DNA of 47,743 nucleotides from Cyanobacteriota bacterium (GCA_027620015.1 JAQCGH010000012.1:1-47743), one strand, 5' to 3'; positions 1 to 9,460 are shown, counted from the first letter of the stretch. Notes: generated by a model from the sequence alone, not told the origin. Made by a program: numbers and translations.

Positions 1-77
1 CACTTTTGGCACCTTTCGCGGAGATGCTGCTGTTTTGCGCTAAATCTTGCGCTAATACGCAATCAGACGATTGCTAA

Positions 78-191
78 ACCATTGCAGCGCAGCTCGACTA
101 TCCCCGCCGCATCCTGAGCTCCATGCAGGATCCAGAACTACACGCCCTGCTTTACGGAACCCATAAGCAGGCCCCGACACCATTGATTTAA
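78..191 (+). other. Short open frame, possible remnant of a gene end
   Basis: After an in-frame stop at 75-77 a short frame runs to TAA at 189-191 and contains an ATG at 123. Its translation, for instance PELHALLYGTHKQ, reads like the C-terminal end of a real protein, but I do not recognise it and no start with a ribosome site is visible. The frame converges on the amidase gene, which ends at 192. It could be the tail of a gene broken upstream, or chance. The remainder of 1-77 shows nothing I can support. Confidence 0.15.
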
Positions 192-1070
192 TTAACTTCT
201 ACAGAGCAGCCCGAGGCTTTGTAGTCGAATTTGCAACTCAGACCAATTGAAGCTGCGTGGATCAGCTCGCTCTCCGCCCAGATCTACCGCTCGGTGGGTG
301 GTTATGTGGGCGGCAGGGATCGGAAAACTCTGCATCCAGCGCGCTAGAAGTGCCGCTAGGACGTCGTATTGGGCTGAGGTGTATCCGCTATGAGCCGGTC
401 CGTCGTCCTCACCATCGAGGGGCGTTTCTAAGCTGACGTGTAAGGAAAAGTTATTAACTGAGCCACCAACCTTTGCGTTCGAGACAACCCAGCGGCCGTT
501 GAAGGCCGAATTGCCCGCGCCGAAGGCTCGTTTGGAGGGGTCGAGCACCTGCACCACAGAACCATCGCCACCTATCAACGTGTGATAGCTGACCTGATCT
601 TCGTCCCGGGGATGGGGCGTCACGAAGGTGTTGATGGCTGAACCAATGCCATAAACCGTTTCGTGCAAAACCACCAACTGAGGAGTGGGATCTACCGGAT
701 TGCCGTAAGCATCACGATTAAATCTCTCGCCAAAGTTGGTGGGGTGGATCTGAACCCGCGCTGGGGAAGTTTTGATACTTTCTGCTAATTGCTGCAATCG
801 CAAACGATGGGCTGGATCGCCGGGAGCGCAACTCGCCCGCAGAGGAGATTGCCAAGGCCGGTGAGCAGGGGGGGCCGGCGCCGCCTGGCGGCCCGACTCA
901 GGCACTGGCGAAGCCTGGCGCACCTCTTCGAGAAGCTCGAGCAAACTTGGGTGCCTCTTTCCACCACTGGGCTGGGCTGAGAGGTCCCGGGTAAGCCAGC
1001 CAAGTCCTCCAAGGGTAAGAATCGCCCCGGCGCCTAGGGCGATCCAGAGGGGTTGGGGGCTGGAATTCAT
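192..1070 (-). CDS. N-acetylmuramoyl-L-alanine amidase (Amidase_2 fold), membrane-anchored
   Basis: This is a predicted zinc amidase that cleaves the bond between MurNAc and the stem peptide of peptidoglycan. The 292-residue product starts with one hydrophobic segment (about residues 8-26), giving an anchor or signal, then a Pro/Ala-rich linker to about residue 80. The catalytic domain covers about 105-285. Candidate zinc ligands are His136 (VVLHET) and His259 (ITTHRAVD) with Asp270. His163 lies in SYHTLIGGDG, which is typical of the family. The ATG at 1068-1070 overlaps the stop of the upstream M61 peptidase gene by 4 bases, so the two are probably cotranscribed. The anchor suggests action on the periplasmic side. 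The family is secure; the exact substrate (intact wall or released muropeptides) is not. Confidence 0.85.
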   Translation of the reverse strand: MNSSPQPLWIALGAGAILTLGGLGWLTRDLSAQPSGGKRHPSLLELLEEVRQASPVPESGRQAAPAPPAHRPWQSPLRASCAPGDPAHRLRLQQLAESIKTSPARVQIHPTNFGERFNRDAYGNPVDPTPQLVVLHETVYGIGSAINTFVTPHPRDEDQVSYHTLIGGDGSVVQVLDPSKRAFGAGNSAFNGRWVVSNAKVGGSVNNFSLHVSLETPLDGEDDGPAHSGYTSAQYDVLAALLARWMQSFPIPAAHITTHRAVDLGGERADPRSFNWSELQIRLQSLGLLCRS

Positions 1071-2812
1071 AGCGCCTCAAGGCCCAGCCAGCGGCGGCGG
1101 CGCTCCGCACATTCTTCAAAAGTGCTCAGATCAGCAGTGCAGGGATCGATCTGGAGCTGCCAGCTCTCCACTGCTGGTGCCGTTGGCAGCAGCACGGTGC
1201 TGCGCACCAAACCGTCCCGCGAAAACAGCAGCTGGTGCGCAATCAAGGGAGCCTCCGGGCGGAGATGCACCATGCAATCATCCAAGTTGTGAAGGCGCAC
1301 ACCATTTAGAGCAATCAATTCATCGCCAACTACCAGCCCCGCCCTTTGGGCAGGTCCATCGCGAGCCACCCTTTTCACCGCAAGCCCGCCGCCAACTGGC
1401 TCAAGGCGGCAGCCCAGATCCTGGTTAGCAGCGAAGTGGGGTTCAAGTCTCAAGCCCACATCTGCCAGATAGCCCAATAGGGGCGGATCCTCAAAGGAGC
1501 TGAGCCAGCGGGGCAACAGCTCAGCTAGATCGGGCGCCTGGCTGGCAAAGGTAGCAATCAGATCTGCCTCCTGGTAACCGCGGCCCACGGCGCCATGGCT
1601 GGCCCAAAGCTGCCGCAGCACCACGGGTAACCCGCTCCCGGCACGGCGTAGATGCAGGTCCAGCACTAAAGCAAGAACCGCACCCTTGAGGTAGTAGCTG
1701 ACCTGGCTGTTTGGGGAGTAGGCATCGGGGCGGTAGAGCTTTACCCAGGCCTCCTCACTGCTGGTGCGGAGGCTCTGCAAGCGCCGCCCAGCACTGAGAA
1801 GGTAGCGGCTCAGATCCGCGCCCAGATCCTCGAGCAGCTCCGCCTCGCTGCTGCAGCCGGCGCAGTGGGGCAACAGCTGATCCACGTAGCTGGTGATTCC
1901 CTCGGCAAACCAGAGGGTTGGCACCACCACCGCCTGGTCGTAGCGGTAGGGGGTTAATTCGGCGGGCCGCAGCCGGCGCACATTCCACTGGTGAAGATAT
2001 TCATGGGCGGCTAGCTGCAGCAACTTGCGGCGCCCATCAGACTTGGCCAAGACCCGGCGGCCAAACTGCAAAACCGTGCTGCAGTCGTGCTCCAGGCCGC
2101 CATAACCGCTTTCGGTAAGGTGCAGCACAAACAGGTAGTGGTCGGCCGCAGGTCGCTCCACGCCCATCAAGCGGCAGCAGGCCAGGCAAACCTTTTCGAG
2201 ATCGCTGAGCAGCTGGGGATCACTGTCGAGCAAGTCAACACCTTGCAGATTCCGGCCCCAACTAACCCAGCGGTGGGGCACGCCGGCGACGCTGAAGTGA
2301 TGGGGGCGATGGGGACCAACCTCCACTGGCGTATCAATTAATTGGTCGAAATCGGTGGCAATCCAGCCCTGCGGCGGGCCCTGCAGCTCTGGTAGAGGCA
2401 CGAAGGCCTCCCAGCTGGGCGGAAGGCTGAGCTGCAGCCGGTGGGGCGACCAACGCTCCCCCTCCAGCTCCAGAACCACGGCTGCCAAGGCCAGAAAGCC
2501 GTGGTCACCATCGAGATGGCAGGTGCGCACCGTGAGCTCAGCGGCCAGCACCGCGTAGTTGATTTCAACTGGTTCGAGGCTGGGAAGCTCTAGCTGCCAT
2601 CTGCTCGGACTGGTGCGACGCGTCTCCAGCTGGTGTCCAGCTTGAGTGATTTCTAAACCTTCAAGCTGGCGCACATAGTCGCGGATCAGGTAGGAGCCGG
2701 GAGTCCAGGCCGGCAGGGCTAGGCGCAGGCTCAGGTGACGGGGAGTGTGGAGCAGCCGGACCCGCACCAGGTGCTGGTGGCAGGCGGTGAGGTCGAGATG
2801 CAGCTCAGGCAC
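1067..2812 (-). CDS. M61-family metallopeptidase with PDZ domain
   Basis: This is a glycyl-aminopeptidase-like M61 protein of 581 residues. An N-terminal beta-rich domain (about 1-165) is followed by the thermolysin-like catalytic domain, with the family signature GGLEH at 238-242, the zinc motif HEYLH at 270-274 and the third ligand Glu in LWFAEGITSY about 35 residues later. A PDZ domain lies near the C-terminus (around KRVARDGPAQRAGLVVGDEL). The start codon is GTG at 2810-2812, only 4 bases after the stop of the ycf35-like gene, and the end overlaps the amidase start by 4 bases. The three genes therefore look like one minus-strand operon. No signal peptide is evident. Substrates of cyanobacterial M61 enzymes are not established; a peptidase role is inferred from the intact active site. 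Confidence 0.88.
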   Translation of the reverse strand: MPELHLDLTACHQHLVRVRLLHTPRHLSLRLALPAWTPGSYLIRDYVRQLEGLEITQAGHQLETRRTSPSRWQLELPSLEPVEINYAVLAAELTVRTCHLDGDHGFLALAAVVLELEGERWSPHRLQLSLPPSWEAFVPLPELQGPPQGWIATDFDQLIDTPVEVGPHRPHHFSVAGVPHRWVSWGRNLQGVDLLDSDPQLLSDLEKVCLACCRLMGVERPAADHYLFVLHLTESGYGGLEHDCSTVLQFGRRVLAKSDGRRKLLQLAAHEYLHQWNVRRLRPAELTPYRYDQAVVVPTLWFAEGITSYVDQLLPHCAGCSSEAELLEDLGADLSRYLLSAGRRLQSLRTSSEEAWVKLYRPDAYSPNSQVSYYLKGAVLALVLDLHLRRAGSGLPVVLRQLWASHGAVGRGYQEADLIATFASQAPDLAELLPRWLSSFEDPPLLGYLADVGLRLEPHFAANQDLGCRLEPVGGGLAVKRVARDGPAQRAGLVVGDELIALNGVRLHNLDDCMVHLRPEAPLIAHQLLFSRDGLVRSTVLLPTAPAVESWQLQIDPCTADLSTFEECAERRRRWLGLEAL

Positions 2813-2816
2813 GGCG

Positions 2817-3161
2817 TCAGGACGCCACGCTCACCTGGGCCCCAGGAAAGGCGCTGGCGGCCTGGCGCAGGGCCAGTTCGGCGGCGTAGCGACGCGTGAT
2901 GGCGCCAAGCAGGCGCTGCAGGCTCTGGGAGCGGCTAAGGCGCTGCAGGTCGCCGACCAAGGCAAGGGAGCCGTCGAGGTGGCGCTGCCAGCCCAGCCGT
3001 TCACCACCCGGCAAAACCACTTGCAAAAGAACGGACTGGCGCTCAGCGGCAAAGCCCTTAATCACCCCGCCATAAATGGGGGTGTGGCCCAGGGCCGCCA
3101 AGCTGGCGGCGAGCCCCTCGGCATCGCGCAACACTGTGGGCAGGATGGTGAGGTGGGACAA
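2817..3161 (-). CDS. ycf35: Ycf35 / DUF1257 family protein
   Basis: This 114-residue protein matches the Ycf35 (DUF1257) family by its MSHLTILPTVLRD start, the LGHTPIYGG segment and overall length. Ycf35 is conserved in cyanobacteria and some red-lineage plastids; its function is not known. Translation must begin at a TTG (3159-3161): the frame upstream of it (GCC, TAC, CAT and beyond) contains no other start. The gene is back to back with purN, whose ATG is at 3168, leaving 6 bases between the two start codons. Each 5' region must therefore lie inside the other gene. It heads a minus-strand run with the M61 peptidase and amidase genes. Confidence 0.75.
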   Translation of the reverse strand: MSHLTILPTVLRDAEGLAASLAALGHTPIYGGVIKGFAAERQSVLLQVVLPGGERLGWQRHLDGSLALVGDLQRLSRSQSLQRLLGAITRRYAAELALRQAASAFPGAQVSVAS

Positions 3162-3167
3162 GGCGTA

Positions 3168-3815
3168 ATGCCCGGTTTTTCAGACCCTAGCGATCAAGAG
3201 ACATGCGTCCAGTGGCCATTGCCACCGGATTGGGCAGGCGACCAGAAATCGCTGCGGCTAGGGGTGATGGCTTCCGGCTCTGGCAGCAACTTTGAAGCCC
3301 TGGTGCACGCCTGCCGAGATGGCCGGCTTTTGGCAGAAGTTGCCCTGCTGGTGGTCAATAACCCAGGCTGCAGCGCCCAGCAACGGGCCAAACGCCTCGC
3401 CGTACCTTGCCAGGTCCTTAACCACCGAAGCATGGCCAGTCGCGAGGCCCTCGACCAGGCCCTGGTGACGACATTTCAGTCTGCTGGCGTTGATTTTTTG
3501 GTGATGGCAGGCTGGATGCGAGTCGTCACACCCACGCTGATTAACGCCTTTCCCGATCGCCTCATCAACATTCATCCCTCGCTGCTACCCAGCTTCCGCG
3601 GGCTTGATGCGGTGGGCCAGGCATTGGCGGCGGGGGTCACCTTGGCTGGCTGCACTGCCCACCTGGTATGCGAAGAGGTTGATGCAGGCCGCATCCTGGT
3701 ACAGGCGGCGGTGCCAGTGCTCGCGACTGATGACCACGCCAGCCTCAGCGCCCGCATCCAGCGTCAAGAGCACAGAATCCTTCCCCTAGCGGTGGCCCTG
3801 GCATGTCAGGGATAA
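3168..3815 (+). CDS. purN: Phosphoribosylglycinamide formyltransferase (GAR transformylase 1)
   Basis: PurN transfers a formyl group from 10-formyl-THF to GAR, the third step of purine synthesis. The 215-residue product has the substrate-binding VMASGSGSNFEAL near residue 33, the catalytic INIHPSLLPSF (Asn and His) and the EVDAGRIL segment carrying the catalytic Asp. The open frame extends far upstream, antisense to ycf35, but the ATG at 3168 has AAGG four bases before it and gives a normal length with a short cyanobacterial N-terminal extension. It converges on argC with a 10-base overlap of the gene ends. purK lies elsewhere in this window, so the purine genes are scattered. Confidence 0.92.
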   Translation: MPGFSDPSDQETCVQWPLPPDWAGDQKSLRLGVMASGSGSNFEALVHACRDGRLLAEVALLVVNNPGCSAQQRAKRLAVPCQVLNHRSMASREALDQALVTTFQSAGVDFLVMAGWMRVVTPTLINAFPDRLINIHPSLLPSFRGLDAVGQALAAGVTLAGCTAHLVCEEVDAGRILVQAAVPVLATDDHASLSARIQRQEHRILPLAVALACQG

Positions 3816-4870
3816 AAGGGCAACAAAGGCAAGCCTGAGGTGGGTTCAAGCCCGGCCATCAGGTTGAGACATTGCACCCCCTGACCGGCCTGGCCCTTGA
3901 TCAGGTTGTCAATAGCAGTCATCACAATCAACTGGCCGGTGCGGGGATCCACCTGCACCGAAAGCAAGGCCCGGTTGGTGTTGCGCACCCATTTGGTGGA
4001 CGGATAGATGCCCACCGGCAAAACCTCAACGCAGGGGGACTGGCAATAAGCCGAACCCAGAAGGGTGGCGCAGTCCTCGGCGGTGAGCCCAGGGTCGTGT
4101 AGATGACAGTAAATAGTGGCAAGCAGACCGCGTACCATCGGCATCAGGTGTGGGGTGAACTGCAGCTGGATCTCGTTACCCGCCACCCGGCTAGCTAGCT
4201 GCTCAATCTCACTGGTGTGGCGGTGGCCCACCACTCCATAGGGAGCAACCGCTTCGGCGCATTCCGCCAGCAGCAGGTGTTCTTTCGCAGCCCGACCTCC
4301 CCCGGATGTGCCTGTTTTGGCGTCGATGACGATCCCTGTGGTGTCAATCAGACCCTGCTTCAAGAACGGCAGCAGACCGAGCAGTGAGGCCGTGGGGAAA
4401 CAGCCAGGAGCCGCAACTAAGCGAGCGGAACGAATGGCCTCCGCATGCCATTCGGGCAGGCCATAGACAGCCTCAGCACAGAGGTCGTCATCGCTGCGTG
4501 GCACCTCAAGGGCCTCGCTCGCATAAACCTTCTGCCAGCGGGCCAAGCTGCTGAAGCGGTAGTCGGCGGAAAGATCAACCACCCGCAAACCTCGTTGCAA
4601 CAAGGGAGGCACTAGCTGGGCTGCCAGGCCATTGGGCAGGCTGAGCACCGCGAAATCAGCCGCCGCTGCGATGGCATCAGGTTCTGGGGTCTGCACCACC
4701 GGATCGCCGGCAAGGGGCAAAAACGGAACCAGCTCACTCCATCGCTTGCCGCTGCTGCGTTCACCGCCTAAGAAGCTGATATCCAGTGCAGGGTGCTGGT
4801 GAAGCAGGCGCAGGGTCTGCAGGCCGCCGTAGCCACTGGCACCGATCACCGCAACACGCTTATTGGCCAT
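3806..4870 (-). CDS. argC: N-acetyl-gamma-glutamyl-phosphate reductase
   Basis: ArgC reduces N-acetylglutamyl phosphate to the semialdehyde with NADPH, the third step of arginine (ornithine) synthesis. The 354-residue protein begins with the NADP-binding VIGASGYGG (residues 8-16), carries the catalytic cysteine in APGCFPTA (Cys157) and the histidine of GHRHTSEIEQ (His218). Length is normal for the long ArgC type. The ATG at 4868-4870 faces ribBA across about 140 bases that must hold both promoters. The 3' end overlaps the convergent purN by 10 bases. Confidence 0.95.
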   Translation of the reverse strand: MANKRVAVIGASGYGGLQTLRLLHQHPALDISFLGGERSSGKRWSELVPFLPLAGDPVVQTPEPDAIAAAADFAVLSLPNGLAAQLVPPLLQRGLRVVDLSADYRFSSLARWQKVYASEALEVPRSDDDLCAEAVYGLPEWHAEAIRSARLVAAPGCFPTASLLGLLPFLKQGLIDTTGIVIDAKTGTSGGGRAAKEHLLLAECAEAVAPYGVVGHRHTSEIEQLASRVAGNEIQLQFTPHLMPMVRGLLATIYCHLHDPGLTAEDCATLLGSAYCQSPCVEVLPVGIYPSTKWVRNTNRALLSVQVDPRTGQLIVMTAIDNLIKGQAGQGVQCLNLMAGLEPTSGLPLLPFYP

Positions 4871-4901
4871 GGCAAGGCCCGGGGGCAGGACGAAGGGGCT
4901 T

Positions 4902-4907
4902 TATAAA
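4902..4907 (+). promoter_or_regulatory. Candidate -10 element (TATAAA) for ribBA
   Basis: TATAAA lies in the spacer between the divergent argC and ribBA genes. It stands about 100 bases before the preferred ribBA start at 5010, and a transcript from it would begin at about 4914, which is the alternative TTG start. No good -35 element is visible, so this is a weak call. Confidence 0.25.
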
Positions 4908-4999
4908 GGATGATTGCCCCAGGGCCTATTTCTCGCCCGCACTCCGTTGACACTCCTGCGCAACTCGAGTTCCTCGCCCTTGCCATCCGCTCCCAGGAC

Positions 5000-5004
5000 G
5001 GAGG
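5000..5004 (+). promoter_or_regulatory. Shine-Dalgarno GGAGG that sets the ribBA start
   Basis: GGAGG lies 5 bases before the TTG at 5010. No comparable site precedes the earlier in-frame TTG at 4914. This favours a RibBA of 540 residues instead of 572. Confidence 0.6.
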
Positions 5005-5009
5005 TCGCT

Positions 5010-6632
5010 TTGAACGGGGAAGAGCGAATCAGCTTTGACTCAGTTGCCGACGGTCTCGCCGCGATCCGCAATGGCGAATCAATCGTTGTAGTAGATGATG
5101 AAAATCGGGAAAACGAAGGCGATCTGATCTGCGCAGCTCAGTTTGCTACGCCCGCGCAGATCAACTTCATGGCCACAGAGGCTCGAGGCCTGATCTGCCT
5201 TGCCATGGAGGGTGAACGGCTCGACTCCTTGGATCTGCCCTTAATGGTGGATCGCAACACCGACAGCAACCAAACCGCCTTCACTGTGAGCGTGGACGCA
5301 GGCCCTGAAAACGGTGTCAGCACTGGAATATCTGCCGATGATCGCGCCCGCACCATCCAAGTCGCGATCCACCCCCACACCCGTCCGGCCGACCTGCGCC
5401 GACCTGGCCATATCTTTCCGTTGAGGGCTAAGCAAGGCGGAGTTCTGAAGCGCGCTGGACACACCGAGGCCGCCGTTGATCTAGCCCGGCTTTCTGGCCT
5501 GTATCCAGCCGGGGTGATCTGCGAAATTCAAAACAGCGACGGCTCCATGGCCCGGCTACCCCAGCTGGCTGCCTACGCCCGACGCCACGGTTTACGGCTG
5601 ATCAGCATTGCCGAACTGATCAGCTACCGCCTCGACACCGAGCGCTTCGTGCAGCGTCAGGCGGAAGCGGCCATGCCCAGCGCCTTCGGCGACTTCCGCG
5701 CCATTGGCTACCGCAACGAACTCGATGGTAGTGAACATGTGGCCATCATCAAGGGCCAACCGCAGCTGGCTAAGGAGCCGGTGCTGGTGCGGGTGCACAG
5801 CGAGTGTCTCACCGGGGATGCCTTTGGTTCGCTTCGTTGCGACTGCCGGCCGCAACTGGAGGCTGCTTTGCGCATGATCGAAGCCGCTGGCGAAGGTGTG
5901 GTGGTCTATCTGCGCCAAGAGGGGCGCGGCATCGGCCTTATCAACAAGCTCAAGGCCTATTCACTGCAGGACACCGGACTCGACACCGTGGAAGCCAATG
6001 AGCGCCTTGGCTTCGCTGCCGATCTACGCAACTACGGGGTAGGGGCCCAGATCCTCAGCGACCTTGGCGTGCAGCGGCTGCGCCTGATCACAAACAATCC
6101 GCGCAAGATTGCTGGCCTTAGTGGTTATGGCCTTCAGGTGGAAGACCGAGTGCCGCTGGTGATGGATGCCGGCAGCTACAACGCCGCCTACCTGCAAACC
6201 AAGCGCATCAAGCTGGGACACCTAATGGGAGATGGTCCCTCCTGTCCGATCGGCGGACCCACGGCAGTTTTGGCCTGGCACGGCCAGACATCGGCGATCA
6301 GCCAGCTTGAGCAGTTGCAACTCTTGGCCCTTGAGCATGGGCTGCAGGTGGAGCGTGAGGAGCATCCAAGGCTGCTGGCCCTGCTTGAGCAGCCCCAGTT
6401 GGCGGTCCTACTCAGTGGCCTCGACCATGCCAGCAGCGGTGTAGAGGCCGTTGCTGAGGCGCTTGTACTAATGGGCGGCTGGCCCCAAACGGAACGGCTG
6501 AGCCTCTTACTAGCCCCTGATGGCCAACGAAGCAGCCACCCCAGTGCTGATTTGGAGTCGGAGCAGCGTTCCCTTGCAGATCTCAGCACCGACCTGATGG
6601 TTCAGCCCGGTGCCTTTCTGGTCTGGCGCTAA
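5010..6632 (+). CDS. ribBA: Bifunctional DHBP synthase / GTP cyclohydrolase II
   Basis: RibBA supplies both precursors of riboflavin. The N-terminal half makes 3,4-dihydroxy-2-butanone 4-phosphate from ribulose 5-phosphate (acidic motif [11 protein letters not shown]). The second half opens GTP (zinc cysteines in [16 protein letters not shown], and the RQEGRGIGL loop). A C-terminal extension of about 130 residues follows the cyclohydrolase core, as seen in other cyanobacterial RibBA proteins; its role is unknown to me. The start is taken as TTG 5010 because of GGAGG five bases upstream and because homologues begin shortly before [13 protein letters not shown]; an in-frame TTG at 4914 would add 32 residues. 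The stop is one base from the convergent cyclophilin stop. Confidence 0.9.
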   Translation: MNGEERISFDSVADGLAAIRNGESIVVVDDENRENEGDLICAAQFATPAQINFMATEARGLICLAMEGERLDSLDLPLMVDRNTDSNQTAFTVSVDAGPENGVSTGISADDRARTIQVAIHPHTRPADLRRPGHIFPLRAKQGGVLKRAGHTEAAVDLARLSGLYPAGVICEIQNSDGSMARLPQLAAYARRHGLRLISIAELISYRLDTERFVQRQAEAAMPSAFGDFRAIGYRNELDGSEHVAIIKGQPQLAKEPVLVRVHSECLTGDAFGSLRCDCRPQLEAALRMIEAAGEGVVVYLRQEGRGIGLINKLKAYSLQDTGLDTVEANERLGFAADLRNYGVGAQILSDLGVQRLRLITNNPRKIAGLSGYGLQVEDRVPLVMDAGSYNAAYLQTKRIKLGHLMGDGPSCPIGGPTAVLAWHGQTSAISQLEQLQLLALEHGLQVEREEHPRLLALLEQPQLAVLLSGLDHASSGVEAVAEALVLMGGWPQTERLSLLLAPDGQRSSHPSADLESEQRSLADLSTDLMVQPGAFLVWR

Positions 6633-6633
6633 C

Positions 6634-7074
6634 TCAGTCCTGGATCGTCAGCTTGTTGATACGACTGCCGTTCTGAAGGGCAATCACCACATCCATATTG
6701 CCAGTGAGGCCAAATACCGTATGCACCCCGTCAAGGTGGGGCTGGGCTCCATAGCAGATATAAAACTGTGAGCCGCCGGTGTTCTTGCCGGCATGGGCCA
6801 TTGCCAAGGTGCCAGCTTGGTGCTTCTGGCTATTGATCTCGCAATTGATCTGATACCCCGGGCCACCGGTGCCGGCGCTGCCACGGGCGCCCTCACGACT
6901 ATTGGGGCAACCGCCCTGAGCCATGAAGCCTGGGATCACGCGGTGAAAGGCGAGGCCGTCGTAGAAGCCCTCCTTGGCGAGCTTGGTGAAGTTGGCAACG
7001 GTGTTTGGTGCATCGGTCTCGAAAAGTTCGAGTTCAATGGTGCCGGCATCGGTCTCCATCAAGGCTTTGGTCAC
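6634..7074 (-). CDS. Cyclophilin-type peptidyl-prolyl cis-trans isomerase
   Basis: This single-domain cyclophilin of 146 residues catalyses proline isomerisation during folding. Recognisable parts are [14 protein letters not shown] (the Arg-Phe active-site region), the [18 protein letters not shown] core and [10 protein letters not shown]. The open frame continues to 7191, but those extra 39 residues do not resemble the family. GTG at 7072-7074 gives the usual [19 protein letters not shown] start. No signal peptide is present, so it is cytoplasmic. The 129-base region up to the divergent MTA phosphorylase gene presumably contains both promoters. Its 3' end is one base from the convergent ribBA stop. 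Confidence 0.9.
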   Translation of the reverse strand: MTKALMETDAGTIELELFETDAPNTVANFTKLAKEGFYDGLAFHRVIPGFMAQGGCPNSREGARGSAGTGGPGYQINCEINSQKHQAGTLAMAHAGKNTGGSQFYICYGAQPHLDGVHTVFGLTGNMDVVIALQNGSRINKLTIQD

Positions 7075-7203
7075 AGCGGCAGGGAATAAAAGCTGACTGT
7101 ATGGGGTGGCGCGGGTGAACCGGCTGGAACATCGTGCTGAGAATGGAGCAAGGTCCAGCCGGGCCACGTTTTTTATGTACACCGTCGCCAAACTCCGACG
7201 CCA

Positions 7204-8127
7204 ATGAGCAGCGCTACTCCTAACTCTCCTATCGGCATCGATCTAAGCCGCGCGCGCCTAGGGATTCTGGGAGGGAGCGGCCTCTACGCCATGGAGTGCC
7301 TCGAAGGCGTGCAGGAGCTCACGATCGAGACGCCCTACGGCACTCCCTCAGATGCGCTTCGCCTTGGTCGCATCGGCGATTTGGAGGTGGTGTTCCTGGC
7401 CCGTCACGGGCGCCACCACAGCCACACCCCCACAGAAGTGCCCTACCAGGCCAACCTCTGGGCCCTGCGTTCCCTCGGTGTGCGCTGGATCCTCTCGCTA
7501 TCGGCTGTGGGCTCCCTGCAAGAGCAAGTACAGCCTCTCGACATGCTGGTGCCGGATCAATTCATCGATCGCACCCACCAAAGGCCGCTGACCCTATTTG
7601 GAGAGGGGCTGGTTGCTCATGTGGCTTTTGCCGAGCCCTTCTGCCCAATGCTCAGCAGGCTGCTGGCAGATGTGGCCGAAAGTTTGATGCCAGACGGCCG
7701 GAAGCTGCACCGCGGCGGCACCTACCTCTGCATGGAGGGGCCAGCCTTCTCCACACGGGCTGAATCGGAGCTCTACCGCTCCTGGAACTGCGATGTAATC
7801 GGCATGACCAACCACACAGAAGCGCAACTGGCCCGGGAAGCCGAGATCGCCTATGCCACCTTGGCGATGGTGACCGATTACGACTGCTGGAACAAGGAAC
7901 ATGCCTCGGTGACGGTGGAAATGGTGATCGCCAACCTGCACGCCAACGCAAACCTGGCCAAGGAAATTGTGCGGGCGGCCGCCGAGCGAGTTGAGGCCGA
8001 GCGACCCACCAGCAGCGCCCACCAATCCCTGCGCTATGCCCTAATGACCCCCAAGGAGCATGTACCTGCCACCACCCGCCGTAAACTCGATCTATTTACA
8101 GCTCCTTACTGGGGACCTTTTAGCTGA
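7204..8127 (+). CDS. mtnP: S-methyl-5'-thioadenosine phosphorylase
   Basis: This enzyme splits methylthioadenosine into adenine and methylthioribose 1-phosphate, recycling the by-product of polyamine synthesis. The 307-residue product shows [12 protein letters not shown] near residue 20, the phosphate-binding [18 protein letters not shown] segment and [13 protein letters not shown] with the conserved TDYDCW towards the C-terminus. Length is typical. It is monocistronic on the plus strand, divergent from the cyclophilin gene, and its last 22 bases overlap the end of the convergent murQ. No other methionine-salvage gene is nearby. Confidence 0.93.
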   Translation: MSSATPNSPIGIDLSRARLGILGGSGLYAMECLEGVQELTIETPYGTPSDALRLGRIGDLEVVFLARHGRHHSHTPTEVPYQANLWALRSLGVRWILSLSAVGSLQEQVQPLDMLVPDQFIDRTHQRPLTLFGEGLVAHVAFAEPFCPMLSRLLADVAESLMPDGRKLHRGGTYLCMEGPAFSTRAESELYRSWNCDVIGMTNHTEAQLAREAEIAYATLAMVTDYDCWNKEHASVTVEMVIANLHANANLAKEIVRAAAERVEAERPTSSAHQSLRYALMTPKEHVPATTRRKLDLFTAPYWGPFS

Positions 8128-9050
8128 GCGTCGCAGGCTGCCAGCGCCTGGCGCAGGCTGGGGCCATGGCTGGCCAGGTGGGCTGAGGCTGAATCCTCAT
8201 CCAGGCCCGTGGCCGCAATCAGCAGGGCCAGCTTCACCGAACCGCGGCTCTGCAGCAACAATTCGCGACCGCGTTCACGATCCATACCAGCAAGATCGCG
8301 CAGTATGCGCAAGGCCCGATCTTCCAGCTTGCTGTTGGTGACCGCCACATCCACCATGCGGTTGCCATGCACCTTGCCCAGACGCACCATCACACCGGTT
8401 GAGAGCAAATTCAGGGCCATTTTGGTGGCGGTGCCAGCCTTAAGGCGGGTGGAGCCAGCCAGCAATTCAGGGCCAGTGATCAGACGGATGTCAATGGAGC
8501 AGGGCATCGGCACCTGCTCAGCTGGTACACATGCCATAGCGATTGCCAAGGCCCCGATCGCCTGGGCGTGCTCTAGGGCTCCCAGAACGTAGGGGGTGGT
8601 TCCGCCAGCAGCTATACCCACTAGACAATCAGCCGGTCCAAAGCCACGCTCCTCCAGGTCGCTGCGTCCGGCAGCAGCAATATCCTCTAAACCCTCGGAG
8701 CTGCGGAGTAGGGCAGGGGCGCCTCCTGCGAGCAAGCCCTGCACAAGCTCAGGCTCCGTGCAGAAAGTTGGCGGACATTCAGCTGCATCGAGCACGCCAA
8801 GCCGCCCAGAGGTGCCCGCCCCGAGGTAAAAAAGTCGCCCGCCGGCCTGTAAACGAGCAGCGATGGCATCTACAGCAGCAGCCAGGGCCGGGGCCGCTGC
8901 TTCCAGGGCCCTCTGGGGCTCGCGTTCGTTGGCGCAGAAAAGGCGCACAAGCTCGTCAGTGGGCAGCAGATCGAGGCGCTCGCTTAGGGGATTGGCCTGC
9001 TCTGTGAGCAGGTGGCCCCGATCGGCACTGCTCACAGCAAGTCCGCTCAA
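8106..9050 (-). CDS. murQ: N-acetylmuramic acid 6-phosphate etherase
   Basis: MurQ cleaves the lactyl ether of MurNAc-6-phosphate to give GlcNAc-6-phosphate, allowing reuse of cell-wall sugars. The 314-residue SIS-fold protein has the hallmark GRLFYLGAGTSGRLGVLDAAECPPTF region (about residues 90-118), the VGIAAGGTTPYV loop and NRMVDVAVTNSKLEDRA. A TTG at 9048-9050 overlaps the DUF3110 stop (TTGA) and has GAGGG a few bases upstream; an in-frame GTG at 9035 is the alternative. It is the last gene of the dnaK-dnaJ-DUF3110 run. The 22-base overlap with mtnP is convergent. No MurNAc transporter or kinase gene is nearby. Confidence 0.93.
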   Translation of the reverse strand: MSGLAVSSADRGHLLTEQANPLSERLDLLPTDELVRLFCANEREPQRALEAAAPALAAAVDAIAARLQAGGRLFYLGAGTSGRLGVLDAAECPPTFCTEPELVQGLLAGGAPALLRSSEGLEDIAAAGRSDLEERGFGPADCLVGIAAGGTTPYVLGALEHAQAIGALAIAMACVPAEQVPMPCSIDIRLITGPELLAGSTRLKAGTATKMALNLLSTGVMVRLGKVHGNRMVDVAVTNSKLEDRALRILRDLAGMDRERGRELLLQSRGSVKLALLIAATGLDEDSASAHLASHGPSLRQALAACDAQLKGPQ

Positions 9051-9460
9051 AGCAAACCCTCAAGCTGGCGGCGGAAGGCCTCAAGGCTGGGATCAGTGGT
9101 CCCCTCGGCTGACAAATCCTGTTGGTCCCGCTGCTCCTGCCATTTGGTTACGTCCATGTTGCGCTCAGGCGGAGCGATCAGCAGCCGATCTTCAGCGCTC
9201 TGGGGCAGGAAGCCGGCCGGCACGAAGCGTGCCTCATAGCCAGCTTCGCTGCAGAAAAGCTCCATCTCTTCCCGATCGAGCGGTTCCACGCTGGGCACGG
9301 GGAAGTCTTGAGCTTCGAGCAGACCTGCATAGCGTTCCGCATCGTCGCTTTCTTCAAAAAGCAACACCACCGTGCGGCCATTGAGCTCCAACGAATGGAT
9401 ACCTTCCTGATCGGTTCCAGCATCAAACAGCAGCACATGCACCGGCATGGATCGCGGCAT
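9047..9460 (-). CDS. DUF3110 family protein
   Basis: This is a 137-residue soluble acidic protein whose core (MPVHVLLFDAGTDQEGIHSL, VVLLFEESDDAERYAGLLEA) matches the cyanobacterial DUF3110 family, of unknown function. The frame is open further upstream inside dnaJ, but ATG 9458-9460, or ATG 9446-9448 four codons later, gives the expected N-terminus. It follows dnaJ by 22 bases and overlaps murQ by 4 bases, so it is probably translated from the same message. Its place between a chaperone pair and murQ does not reveal a role. Confidence 0.75.
   Translation of the reverse strand: MPRSMPVHVLLFDAGTDQEGIHSLELNGRTVVLLFEESDDAERYAGLLEAQDFPVPSVEPLDREEMELFCSEAGYEARFVPAGFLPQSAEDRLLIAPPERNMDVTKWQEQRDQQDLSAEGTTDPSLEAFRRQLEGLL

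Noticed and set aside
2745-3167. Long plus-strand open frame continuous with purN
   Set aside because: It is antisense to the ycf35-like gene and the end of the M61 gene, and PurN homologues start near 3168.
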